The notes: generated from the letters alone by a model not told the origin. A stretch of DNA of 22,823 bases from Tritrichomonas foetus (GCA_001839685.1 MLAK01001254.1:1-22823); one strand, 5' to 3'; shown: positions 6,403 to 14,959, numbered from the stretch's first letter. Made by a program: numbers and translations.

Positions 6403-8209
6403 TTGATATCAACAAAAAACAACTTCTTTCTAAATATATAAAATGAACATTATAAAAAGCTAAAAGAACAATTCCACCAGAATTAATATCAATATTTTTC
6501 ATTTTTAAAAGTAATGATATAATAATTTGATTCCCTGATTTACAAGCCAAATGAAGAGGTGTCAATCCATTCTGAGATTTTTTAAAAAACTTCTTTGTGA
6601 ACAATACCAGATAAACAGTTTTGACACAGACATCAATTTTTGGATGATTTAATAATAATTTAATGATTGATTCATTCACATTTTGGCATGCAATATGAAG
6701 AGGAGTCATATCATCATGTCCTTTAGAGTTAATAATTGTATCATCACACTTCTCTATTAAAAATGATACAATTTCTTCGAATCCTTTTTCACATGCATAA
6801 TGAAGAGGTGTCATTCCATTACTATCACACACATTCAAGTTAATTTCATTGATAGTAACTAAATATTTTAAGAAAATCAAATTCCCATTGAGGACTGAAG
6901 GAAATATAAATTTAGTTGGATCTATTCCTCTATTTATACAATTGATTAATGATGTAATATTAAAATATTGTAACAATTGTGCTGGAATCAAGTCATCAGA
7001 ATAGTTCATATTTTTAATATCAATTAACCAATCAAAAAAATCATGTCTGTGAAATTGAACTGAAGCTAATAAACTTCCTTTAATTTCACATTTCTTTTCT
7101 TCACATAGGTGGACTATTTCAGACATACCACCACATACTGCGTATACAAAAGTTTGATGAATCGAAAAATCAAAATCATTTAACATTAAAAATTTAAAAC
7201 ATTTTATGCTTCCAAAGAAAGCAGCAAAATCAATTAGTTTGACATTTCTTTCGTTTATGAATGAAAAGCGTTCATAAATAGATATTGGAATTGTCGCATT
7301 TTTTGGGAAATTATTTTGTGAAAGAAATTGTTGTAGAGTATCAATATCATCTCTCCGAATAATAACTGCTATTGGATGTTCATTTTTCCCGTTTATACAA
7401 TTTTTATGATGCAATTCCCAATTATTATTAGAAGATTCAGTTAAATCAAAATCTATTGTCTGATCTTCATGTAAAATATCGGTTATCTTTTTAGGATTCA
7501 ACAAATGGGCATAAAATAGAGGCAAGCACCCATTTGTTCTTTTGATTAGTTCTTTATTATCTAATATTTGGTAGTGAATCATTTGATAAATAATATAGTA
7601 AATTTCTTGTTTCTTTTGTGATTTTAAGTTATCAAAAACAATATCTTTGAATTTATTGATTGTGACAGCCTTATATTTAGTTAATAGCTCAATATAAATA
7701 TCAATTTTTTGGGGTTGTGAAATACAAATTCCATAAAGTGAAGTTGAAAATGTTAAATCATCAATTTTGCACTTTTGTAATAATTGAAAACTTCGATCTA
7801 TTCTCTCATTTGATAGTTTTAGGAAAGTTCTTTCCATTATTTTCAAAGTTTTTAGATTCTGATCTTCATTAGTTGTCTCTTCAACTAAATCAAAATAATT
7901 TTCAAATTCTTGAAAAGCTGAATCGAAAAGTGAGATTTGGAGTTTTCTACTGAAACGTTTTAAAAAATCGATATTTTCAATATTAATAGAAATATCTTTC
8001 ATTGCAAAAATGCTTGATATCAATTCCTCATATTGTTCAGCATCTTCAATTTCAAGTTTACAGGAATTGAAATCTGGATATTTATCAGAAAAATTTTTTA
8101 GTACTGGACTTAAGTAAAAGGCTTTAGGCTTTGTAGTTCTAAATTTCTTGTTATTGATGATGATTGTCCAACGATAAAAATCTCGAAATTTCACTTGAAT
8201 TGATTTCAT
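6299..8209 (-). CDS. ankyrin-repeat protein with BTB-like N-terminus, interrupted at its 3' end
   Basis: The 5' and main part of an ankyrin gene. Residues 1-110 (LSPVLKNF, a long acidic helix, then IDFLKRFSRKLQI) resemble the divergent BTB-like N-termini of trichomonad ankyrin proteins; residues 110-430 are helical with weak repeats (DUF3447-like region). Clear repeats begin near residue 460: MTPLHYACEKGFEEIVSFLI, MTPLHIACQNVNESIIKLLL and LTPLHLACKSGNQIIISLLL. Before the third repeat a 45-bp in-frame insert (6572-6616) interrupts the loop. After 'NIDIN' a roughly 94-bp insert shifts the frame, so residues from about 580 on (ending APRKLKDK) are not ankyrin. The ORF end at 6299 is therefore not the biological end; the true series continues to 5579. 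The ATG at 8209 has a TCATTTA site 48 nt upstream. Likely role: protein-protein scaffold. Whether the gene is functional is uncertain. Confidence 0.75.
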   Translation of the reverse strand: MKSIQVKFRDFYRWTIIINNKKFRTTKPKAFYLSPVLKNFSDKYPDFNSCKLEIEDAEQYEELISSIFAMKDISINIENIDFLKRFSRKLQISLFDSAFQEFENYFDLVEETTNEDQNLKTLKIMERTFLKLSNERIDRSFQLLQKCKIDDLTFSTSLYGICISQPQKIDIYIELLTKYKAVTINKFKDIVFDNLKSQKKQEIYYIIYQMIHYQILDNKELIKRTNGCLPLFYAHLLNPKKITDILHEDQTIDFDLTESSNNNWELHHKNCINGKNEHPIAVIIRRDDIDTLQQFLSQNNFPKNATIPISIYERFSFINERNVKLIDFAAFFGSIKCFKFLMLNDFDFSIHQTFVYAVCGGMSEIVHLCEEKKCEIKGSLLASVQFHRHDFFDWLIDIKNMNYSDDLIPAQLLQYFNITSLINCINRGIDPTKFIFPSVLNGNLIFLKYLVTINEINLNVCDSNGMTPLHYACEKGFEEIVSFLIEKCDDTIINSKGHDDMTPLHIACQNVNESIIKLLLNHPKIDVCVKTVYLVLFTKKFFKKSQNGLTPLHLACKSGNQIIISLLLKMKNIDINSGGIVLLAFYNVHFIYLERSCFLLISNVFIFKLWSCSTSLCMPNWQIGNCKIAPRKLKDK

Positions 8210-8597
8210 TCAAGGAAATAAAATAACGAGATACTTTTAAGCTTTCAATGCTTAAATGATCATATAAAACTTTTTCTTTCAACGGAAATTTTATAGAATT
8301 GTATGAATATTTCCAACCAAATAAACATTCAATTTTGGTTTTCAAATCTTGTGATTTGAGACTTCATGAGAAAAGTTTGAGACAGAAAAACATGATCTAT
8401 AGATTTAAAATTGTCACATAATTATGCTTGATCTTTATCACAAATAAGTGTGATTACCAATCCGTCATATTTATCAATTGGTTATTTTTGGATTTATCTT
8501 ATTATAATTCTCAAGTCATTATTTTCAAAATCTCTAAATCAATTTGAATTTATAATTAGTTTTATTATTTCCAAAATAAATAAAGCGAATCTTCTAG
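8210..8597. other. intergenic region
   Basis: The 388 bp between the ankyrin gene start and the 3' end of the charged membrane protein gene. A 64-codon minus-strand frame (8151-8345) overlaps the ankyrin start and looks spurious. No other structure is seen. Confidence 0.5.
8253..8259 (-). promoter_or_regulatory. Inr-like element TCATTTA
   Basis: On the minus strand TCATTTA fits TCAYW and predicts a start at 8257, with a 48-nt leader to the ATG at 8209. That leader is longer than typical for trichomonads, so this is a weak call. Confidence 0.25.
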
Positions 8598-9545
8598 TTA
8601 GTAAAATTCTTCAGTCATAAGCAATGGCTCATCAGCATGTTCGTTTTCTTTATCTTCAATGTGCTTTCTATAGGCAATATAACCTCCACATGCCACAATG
8701 ATAATAAGAACCAAAAAAATGAGAGTTGTCACATCTATAGTGATCATAACATTTTTGGTTTTCTTTGATTTTCTTCCACTCACTTCATCATCTTCATTTT
8801 CTTCGTCAGTATCTTTATTTTTATTCTTCTTTTTTGATTTATCTGCTTTCTTTTTATTACTCTCATTTTCAGTCTTCTTTTTATCATCAGAATTTTCTTT
8901 CTTGCTATCTTTTTCTTTTTTACCTTCTTTAATTTCTTCGTTGTTATTTTCATTCTTCTTATCATGATTTTCTTTATTATGGTTTTCATCATGGCCATGT
9001 TTCTGTTTTGAGGAATCTTCATCATCACCATCATTAAAATTCCAAGTATTGGTTATCTCATCATTTTTGTTCTTCTTATCTTCTTCTTTCTTTTCATTGT
9101 CATTATCATCATCATATTTATGATTTTGTTTATCTTTCTTATTATTATCATCGTCTTTGTGTTTCTTTTCATCATCATCATCATCATCATCACTATCTTT
9201 GTGCTTCTTTTCATCTTTCTTTTCATCATCATCTTGATGTTTCTTCTCATCTTTCTTTTCTTCTTTCTTTTCATCATCATCATCTTGATGTTTCTTTATA
9301 TTTTTTTTCTTTAAACCTTCATCATTAATTATATTATTATCTTCCATTTTTAATTCATTTTTGACTTTAGAAGTAGTTGTTATATTTTTTGGATTGGCTA
9401 TGATCTCACTTAATTCGTTGGTATTAGGATTTTGGTTTGAAATATAATCTTGATTTTCATTTTCCCCATTAATTTTGGATCTCTTTGCTTTCCCGGAGCA
9501 GGAAGATAGACATATCAGTACAAAAATCAGCGATAATGACGGCAT
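8598..9545 (-). CDS. type I membrane protein with Asp/Lys/Glu-rich ectodomain (315 aa)
   Basis: The start is set at the ATG at 9545 (MPSLSLIFVLICLSSCSG). The frame extends further upstream only to a TTG, and this ATG gives a textbook signal peptide of about 18 residues. Residues about 20-85 are polar. Residues about 85-265 are almost entirely Lys, Asp, Glu, Asn and His in blocks such as EKKDEKKHQDDD and DSDDDDDDDEKKHKD, likely intrinsically disordered and possibly cation-binding. One membrane span near residues 270-292 (VTTLIFLVLIIIVACGGYI) is followed by a basic anchor (YRKH) and a 20-odd residue acidic tail ending EPLLMTEEFY. The architecture resembles the neighbouring Pmp-like protein in being a signal peptide plus low-complexity ectodomain plus span plus short acidic tail. 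No enzymatic domain is seen. Function unknown. Confidence 0.75.
   Translation of the reverse strand: MPSLSLIFVLICLSSCSGKAKRSKINGENENQDYISNQNPNTNELSEIIANPKNITTTSKVKNELKMEDNNIINDEGLKKKNIKKHQDDDDEKKEEKKDEKKHQDDDEKKDEKKHKDSDDDDDDDEKKHKDDDNNKKDKQNHKYDDDNDNEKKEEDKKNKNDEITNTWNFNDGDDEDSSKQKHGHDENHNKENHDKKNENNNEEIKEGKKEKDSKKENSDDKKKTENESNKKKADKSKKKNKNKDTDEENEDDEVSGRKSKKTKNVMITIDVTTLIFLVLIIIVACGGYIAYRKHIEDKENEHADEPLLMTEEFY
9169..9192. repeat. (TCA)8 trinucleotide run
   Basis: Eight perfect TCA units, read as GAT (Asp) codons on the minus strand inside the charged ectodomain gene. In-frame slippage here would vary the poly-Asp length without breaking the protein. Confidence 0.9.
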
Positions 9546-9767
9546 ACGCCTTATATTAACCGAAAAAATAGTATTATTGAGACCAAATAGACACTCAAAA
9601 ACTGCAAATCCTTTATTCAATTTTTCAAGAGATTCTAAATGTTTGAACAAATAAGCAACTAAAAAGTTTAATACATTCCTTTTTATTGTTAAGCTTATCG
9701 TAGACGATAGCTTTGATGTTTTTGGAATATCACATTAAAAACTTTCCAGAAAAATGATTAATCTTCT

Positions 9768-10571
9768 TTAGCTATCGACAACTAATGTAACAAGTTTATG
9801 TGAAGTTAATGAGGAAAATGCTTCATTAACAAATAAGTTCCACTCTGATTCATTTTGTATCTGATATTCTTCATCATCAGTTGAAATAAAAGATAACAAT
9901 TGAATATTTAACTTAGGAAATTTCTTTGAGAGATAAGCAAGACCATCATTTCTATTTTCTGGAATTATTAATGTCACAAAGATGCAAATCGAAGATAATC
10001 CATATGGAGCGAATTTAAAAGTTATTGTATTATCATCCATTTGATTTAATTCACCTTGCTCATACAAATTTTTTATGAATGGTGTTTCAATCCGTTCAAA
10101 TTTAAAAACTTGATTATTGTAATATTGTAATAATACATGGATATCGTTTTCATTTCTGATCCAAACAATTTGAGATCTATTATTTTCTCTCATTCCAATT
10201 CCATATTTTTCATTTGTGAAATCATTTTGAATTTTGTTATCATTGATCTCATTGTTATTACTTTCACTAGTTTCAATTTCTTTCTTATTTAGACTATCAT
10301 TTCTGAATGCTTTACTTTCATTGAAATACTTGAAATATTCATACACTGAAAATTCGAACTGGATAAAAGTAAAATCATGAGGCAATGAGAAAATTGAATC
10401 TAATCCATCTACTTGGAATTGGAAAGGAATTTTATTTTTAGATTGCAAATTTTGATAATTTTTTGATGGAAGACCATTGTTTTCATGAATATCAGTTAGA
10501 ATATTATTGTAATCCGTTTCTTTTTCAATATGTTGATTTAAGCAAGAAATAATACTACCATACTCTTTCAT
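9768..10571 (-). CDS. hypothetical protein with two possible PB1-like modules (267 aa)
   Basis: The start is placed at the ATG at 10571 (MKEYGSII); the longer frame begins at TTG. No signal peptide or membrane span. The C-terminal third (ITFKFAPYG... LSFISTDDEEYQIQNESEWN ... LVTLVVDS) has the beta-beta-alpha-beta-beta pattern and the 'D-D-E-E... I-x-x-E-S-E-W' acidic turn expected of PB1/ubiquitin-like domains (residues about 175-267). An earlier stretch (IPFQFQVDGLDSIFSLPHDF ... SQIVWIRNENDIHVLLQYYN) may be a second copy split by an Asn/Glu-rich insert (about 90-125). PB1 domains pair with each other in scaffolding of kinases and autophagy receptors, so a scaffold role is possible. The assignment is by pattern only and is weak. 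Inr-like sites TCACATT (35 nt) and TCATTGT (44 nt) lie upstream. Confidence 0.6.
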   Translation of the reverse strand: MKEYGSIISCLNQHIEKETDYNNILTDIHENNGLPSKNYQNLQSKNKIPFQFQVDGLDSIFSLPHDFTFIQFEFSVYEYFKYFNESKAFRNDSLNKKEIETSESNNNEINDNKIQNDFTNEKYGIGMRENNRSQIVWIRNENDIHVLLQYYNNQVFKFERIETPFIKNLYEQGELNQMDDNTITFKFAPYGLSSICIFVTLIIPENRNDGLAYLSKKFPKLNIQLLSFISTDDEEYQIQNESEWNLFVNEAFSSLTSHKLVTLVVDS

Positions 10572-11115
10572 GAAACAATATTGTTTATTTGTATTCAAAT
10601 TAATGTGAATACAATGAATATTTCCATGTTTTATTTGTCATCAATTTCTTGACAATTAAATGCAATTTTTCTTACTCAATTCACTTTATTCGAAAGCTAT
10701 CAATTTATCCGAGCTTATCATTAAACTTGCATTATTTTATCATTCTATTGATCGTATATAAAGCGATTGATTTCTCCTTCAATACTTATCTTTTTTGATT
10801 AAAGATAAACAGGAAAAACCAAGCTTGTTCAATAAAAATCCAAAAAAAGAGTGATTTACGAACACAACAGATATTATGACAAACTTAGATAAAGCACAAA
10901 AAATTGAAAAGTTTGTGAAGATCTTTTATGAGCACTCAAAATGTTGAAGATTTTTGATAATCAGTAAATTGATATTAGGGTTTGGTTCAAATTTCTGTGT
11001 TCTTGTTATTTCTTTAAAAAATATATCTTCTTTTTATATTCCCAAAAAATATTATATATATAAGTTTCACTAATATATAATCTTTATAAAATAACTAAAT
11101 AGCAATTTTCCAAAG
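10572..11115. other. intergenic region
   Basis: The 544 bp between the MFS transporter 3' end and the PB1-like gene start. It is AT-rich, with TATATATA-type runs near 11050-11085. A plus-strand 23-codon ORF at 10876-10947 (MTNLDKAQKIEKFV...) is followed in frame by about 40 open codons, but it has no Inr and is not called as a gene. Confidence 0.45.
10602..10608 (-). promoter_or_regulatory. Inr-like element TCACATT
   Basis: Minus-strand TCACATT predicts a start at 10606 and a 35-nt leader to the ATG at 10571. The identical heptamer precedes the genes at 4788 and 145. A second candidate, TCATTGT, is at 10611-10617. Confidence 0.3.
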
Positions 11116-12600
11116 TTAAAGATGAGTGTCAGCATTGATTAATTCATCATTATAGTTTTTGAGATCTTCATCATTTTCTTTATTATTATCACTTACATTT
11201 TTATTTCTATCTGGTTCTATTACACAGAAAAATCCAAAGAAGAAAACAAGAATATTAATTCCCATCAACAATAGCATCACACCAAATTGTCCGAGCCATT
11301 CAGATAAATAGGGGAACATAAACATCATAATTGATGCAGCAATCCAGTTCATTGATGTTCCAAGTGACTGGGCAGTCCTCTTTAAATGCTCAGGGAAATT
11401 TTCAGGAAGTAAATACCATGGCACTGATGCAAGCCCAAGGCCAAAGAAGAGTTGATAACCAAAGAGTGCAATCATTGGAATCCATTTCGACCATTTAAAT
11501 TTAATATTTAATGCATAAAATAATAAAGAAAGTGCAGTTCCACCTGATGATGCAAACCAAAGATTTCTTCCACCAAAGCGATCCATTAAAACAGAACCAA
11601 TTAATAACATAAATAACTGTGCAGATAAAGCAATGGATGCTTGATAACCAGCATCAATTTCTAAACCAACTTCACTTAATAAAGGTGCAATGTTTTGAAT
11701 AATTGAACCTGTTCCTGAAAATTGTGCACAAAACATCATTATCATAGAAATTATTAATGTTTTCCGATATTTTTTGTCTGTAATTGAATCTACTTTTTCT
11801 TCATTTTCTTCATCTTCATCATTTTTTGAGTTATCATTCAAACTTTTACTGACACTTTCACTCAATCTTTCATTTTCACTGTCTTCACTATCATTTAATT
11901 TATTATTTGTAAGTTCTGATCCACTTGTTTCATCAACAAAAGAATTTTTACGATTTTTCTCAATTTTAGAAGATTTTTTCGATGACTTCAATGATATTTT
12001 CTTGGATTTAAGTTTTTTCAGTTTGTCGTCCTGTGATTTTGTGAATCGATTCGGAATAATCCATACACCAAGTCCTAAAACCATTAAAAAGCAAACTGAT
12101 CCATAAATTGGATATTGCCATTTATGAGTCACTCCAATTAAATTGAATGTAACATAACCAATTGCTATTCCAACAGCATGAAGAGAACCAAAGAGACCTC
12201 TTGAGTCATTTGGCGCCAATTTTCCTATGTAAAGCGGACAAACTGTGCAAACACCTGCCAGAATGACACCATGAAGCCCTCTGACAACAATAGCAAACCA
12301 AAAGAATTTTTTATTCATGAAAAGCAAAAGAAGCCAAAAAACAGTGCCAGAAAGGCCAAGTGAACATGTCACATGCTTAAGCTTAAATTTAGCTAACAAA
12401 AAGTTCCAGAAATGTGGAGCAAATATTGAAACAATTGCTGGAAGTGATTGAAAGGCTGCAACTTCGAATGTGGATAATGGTCCGAATTCGATTTTAATAT
12501 AATTCAAAGTAGCTGAGCCATAAGCAATTGTAGAGCCAAATATAACAGATCCACACATTGGAATCAATGCATAGGCAAGATTTAATGTAAAGATTCTCAT
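11116..12600 (-). CDS. major facilitator superfamily transporter, sugar-porter-like (494 aa)
   Basis: A twelve-span membrane transporter in two six-helix halves. In the N-half, the helix 4-5 region shows RGLHGVILAG (107-116) and PLYIGKLAPNDSRG (122-135), matching the sugar-porter R-x-x-x-G and P-x-Y-x-x-E-x-x-P-x-x-x-R-G signatures. The C-half begins with CAQFSG (291-296, equivalent to the QQxSG substrate motif of helix 7), then DRFGGR (340-345, the loop 8-9 D-R-x-G-R motif) and PWYLLPENFPEHLKRTA (394-410, the P-x-x-x-x-x-E-x-F-P-x-x-x-R signature). The usual PESPR after helix 6 is replaced by IIPNRF. The cytosolic loop (about 185-280) is unusually long and Lys/Ser then Asp/Glu rich. The C-tail is acidic. 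Substrate cannot be assigned; a hexose is likeliest by family. Starts at an ATG directly before helix 1; no clear Inr is seen. Confidence 0.85.
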   Translation of the reverse strand: MRIFTLNLAYALIPMCGSVIFGSTIAYGSATLNYIKIEFGPLSTFEVAAFQSLPAIVSIFAPHFWNFLLAKFKLKHVTCSLGLSGTVFWLLLLFMNKKFFWFAIVVRGLHGVILAGVCTVCPLYIGKLAPNDSRGLFGSLHAVGIAIGYVTFNLIGVTHKWQYPIYGSVCFLMVLGLGVWIIPNRFTKSQDDKLKKLKSKKISLKSSKKSSKIEKNRKNSFVDETSGSELTNNKLNDSEDSENERLSESVSKSLNDNSKNDEDEENEEKVDSITDKKYRKTLIISMIMMFCAQFSGTGSIIQNIAPLLSEVGLEIDAGYQASIALSAQLFMLLIGSVLMDRFGGRNLWFASSGGTALSLLFYALNIKFKWSKWIPMIALFGYQLFFGLGLASVPWYLLPENFPEHLKRTAQSLGTSMNWIAASIMMFMFPYLSEWLGQFGVMLLLMGINILVFFFGFFCVIEPDRNKNVSDNNKENDEDLKNYNDELINADTHL

Positions 12601-13030
12601 TTTGGCTTGCTTTTGAAATTCTATCGTATCTTATTCAATCTGTAACCAAATTCATATAGAAAAATATTTTTGTGAGAAATGTTTTTAAAATATTTGAATG
12701 ATTTACAACATCGAAAGTTATTGTGGATGCACAAAAATGTTTTGCTTTTTTCTCTTCATAAAGATGGTTTTCTATAATTGTTGATCAGAAATAAAAAATA
12801 AACTATCATAATTTTTATTGGTGGATGAAAATCGTAAATAATTATTTTACTAAACATGAAAATTAAATATATTATTCTAAAAAAGGGTAGAATTTTTTCT
12901 ATGAATTTTGTTTGTTGACACTTAAAATGGGTAAGTGTGATGTGAATTTGCAGACCCTTCGACTCATTTGGCCATTGGAGGCGCTCCCTCCGCCATAAGA
13001 AAAGTTATAAATAAAACAATTAGATCTAAC
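12601..13030. other. intergenic region with GC-rich patch
   Basis: The 430 bp between the transporter start and the stop of the TBC-TLDc gene. It is mostly AT-rich. From 12951 to 12994 it turns sharply GC-rich and contains a hairpin. A chance GTAAGT...TTTGCAG pair lies at 12931-12953 on the plus strand with no exons around it. Confidence 0.5.
12977..12991. repeat. GC-rich hairpin
   Basis: GGAGG, loop CGCTC, CCTCC: a 5-bp all-GC/AT stem inside a GC-rich island (12951-12994), 40-54 bp downstream of the TBC-TLDc stop codon. It stands out against its surroundings. It could be a 3'-end structure of that gene or a fragment of a dispersed repeat. Confidence 0.55.
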
Positions 13031-14959
13031 TTATACTGTTTTAGCTGTTCCTTTAGATCGCTTCTTAAAAATCTTTAATCGATAAACTTCAATTTCTCTG
13101 ATTTCTTCTTTCACATTGATGAGCTGCGGTGAACCAAATGTATCACATTGATAACTTTCGACTTCATTGAGTCCATCTTTGAATTTAATTGCAGGATTTG
13201 GTCCACCAATTATTACTTCACCAGGTGCATAGCCAATATACATCTTGTTTTGTGGATGAAATTTCTGATAAATTTCGTTTTCTTTGGCATTAAATACAAA
13301 AGTTGAAGGTTTTCCATAAAATTCATAAGCTTTTTCATTTTCATCTGCTTGTTGATAAGTTTGATTTGTATCATTATCAATATCTATTTCAATCTCTCTT
13401 GAATCATTTTGATCATAAATCATATTGGAAAAATTACAACTATATTCATTTTTGAGAGAATCACTAATTAAGGCACCGATTAAAGAATCTTTTGTTTCAA
13501 TCATCAAAATGTGAGGACAATGTGATAAATTTGTTGAAAATATTAAATTATCCAATGAACATCCATTTAAGCTTTTTGAAAAAACAAGTTGGCATGAATG
13601 CTTATGAAAAACTGGTGATAATCGCGATCTTATTGAATAAAACATTGGTACAGTCAATAATCGTCCACCATGAATTCTCATTAAATGATTATCTGCAAAA
13701 CTTCTTGTTATCATTGCTTGTGCTGCTTCGATTTCATCATTAGTTGCTTGTATCAAGTTTGATCTAATGTTATTCATGGATTGAACACCCATTATATTTC
13801 CAGTTTGATTTTCTGTCGGTGAAAAATAATCCAAATTATTATGAAAATTATCATTTTCTTCGTCAAATTCAAGTTCTTCTTCAGTAAAATTCATAATTTT
13901 CGATTTGAATGCAGAATAAACATGATCATCATGAGAAACAATTTGAAGGTTTCTAACATCTTGAGTTTTAACCAAAGATTTAATAAAATTTTCTTCATGT
14001 CGAATCAATTGATTCCACTTTCCAACAGAAGCTTTCGCAACATTTTTTATTAAAAAAATTTTCAATGAATTTAAGTCATTTAACCTTTCAATTGCATCAG
14101 TTAAAACTTCGATGAAATCATCTGCATTATTTGTTTGAAGGAGTATTTTCTCTTCACTTTGAAATAAAGCTAAAAGAAATTGAATTAAAAAGCGTCGTCC
14201 TTCTATTAAATAAATGTCGAATAGTGTTAAAGCAGTTTGAAGATCAACAAAAGGAAAGAAAAAAAGAGAAACAAAAGAAATAAAAACCGCTTCAATATTA
14301 ACATTAATTATTCGCGCATGCTTTGTAACATTTTTAACTCTTTTTTCACAAATTTGAGGGAATACTTTAGCTTGTGCTAAAAACGTTTTCTTATCTAAAC
14401 AGAAAAACCATCCTTCCTGCATTTTGCTTTTATTGACCATTGCCTGTAAAGAGAGATAAGCAAGTGATGGTTCCATATATAATAATAACAGAGAAGCAAC
14501 TATTGGAATTAGTGGAGAAAATTCTATGGTATTGTTTTGTGTCCAAAAAATGTGGAGGAAAGTTTCGATTTGTAGTAAGACAGCAGGTGGTAAAAAATTC
14601 AAAATATCTAAACGACCACAAAATAATGAGTTAGATGATGATTGAATCATACTGGCATGCTGACAGGCAAACTCCCAAGTATTGCCAACTTGTATTAGTA
14701 ATTTCAATCCACTACTTGCAATAAACCAATATTTCCTTCTTTGACGATGTGGAACACCATTAAAAAATACAGCTTTTCGAAAATTATCATCAATTTTAAA
14801 TAAATTGTGTTGTGGATGGCAAATCATTTTGGGAAATTTAATCTCTCTTTGTTTATCTTCTTCAAGCCATTCTGGAGTAAATGTAGTACATGATTGATCG
14901 AACAGTCCAAATATGACTGGAGAATCAAGCTGTAAAAAGTCGAACTGTTGAACAAACAT
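13031..14959 (-). CDS. TBC-TLDc domain protein, TBC1D24/Skywalker-like (642 aa)
   Basis: An N-terminal TBC domain (about 60-270) is marked by FRKAVFFNGVPHRQRRKYW (60-78), where the R-x-x-x-W start of TBC domains is kept, and PLIPIVASLLLLYMEPSLAY (149-168). A C-terminal TLDc domain (about 432-627) shows LLTVPMFYSIRSRLSP, LMIETKDSLIGALISD, FYGKPSTFVFNAKE, YIGYAPGEVIIGG and EIREIEVYRL. The Arg finger (IxxDxxR) and Gln finger (YxQ) needed for Rab GTPase activation are not visible: at the YxQ position the sequence reads EFSPL. Known TBC1D24-type proteins also have a degenerate GAP site and act in membrane traffic, and TLDc proteins bind the V-ATPase. A role in endosome/vesicle traffic is therefore inferred. 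A polar Asn/Asp-rich linker lies at 358-400 and another inside the TLDc at 510-545. The C-terminus is basic (KKRSKGTAK). The ATG at 14959 is the first in frame. Confidence 0.82.
   Translation of the reverse strand: MFVQQFDFLQLDSPVIFGLFDQSCTTFTPEWLEEDKQREIKFPKMICHPQHNLFKIDDNFRKAVFFNGVPHRQRRKYWFIASSGLKLLIQVGNTWEFACQHASMIQSSSNSLFCGRLDILNFLPPAVLLQIETFLHIFWTQNNTIEFSPLIPIVASLLLLYMEPSLAYLSLQAMVNKSKMQEGWFFCLDKKTFLAQAKVFPQICEKRVKNVTKHARIINVNIEAVFISFVSLFFFPFVDLQTALTLFDIYLIEGRRFLIQFLLALFQSEEKILLQTNNADDFIEVLTDAIERLNDLNSLKIFLIKNVAKASVGKWNQLIRHEENFIKSLVKTQDVRNLQIVSHDDHVYSAFKSKIMNFTEEELEFDEENDNFHNNLDYFSPTENQTGNIMGVQSMNNIRSNLIQATNDEIEAAQAMITRSFADNHLMRIHGGRLLTVPMFYSIRSRLSPVFHKHSCQLVFSKSLNGCSLDNLIFSTNLSHCPHILMIETKDSLIGALISDSLKNEYSCNFSNMIYDQNDSREIEIDIDNDTNQTYQQADENEKAYEFYGKPSTFVFNAKENEIYQKFHPQNKMYIGYAPGEVIIGGPNPAIKFKDGLNEVESYQCDTFGSPQLINVKEEIREIEVYRLKIFKKRSKGTAKTV

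Noticed and set aside
8698..9314. Plus-strand Leu/Phe/Ser-rich ORFs (8698-8967, 9120-9314)
   Set aside because: They are antisense readings of Lys/Asp/Glu codons (TTC, TCA, CTT) of the charged protein gene.
9546..9650. 35-residue N-terminal extension of the charged membrane protein
   Set aside because: It begins at TTG and would bury the signal peptide; the ATG at 9545 gives a normal secretory start.
10876..10947. 23-codon plus-strand ORF with about 40 open codons after its stop
   Set aside because: No Inr upstream, no recognisable fold, low complexity; likely chance.
12931..12953. 23-nt GTAAGT...TTTGCAG intron-like string on the plus strand
   Set aside because: No open exons on either side and no known gene on this strand; it also lacks the trichomonad ACTAAC branch/3' motif.
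13492..14634. Plus-strand ORFs inside the TBC-TLDc gene
   Set aside because: They are antisense to a gene with two recognisable domains and show no domain themselves.
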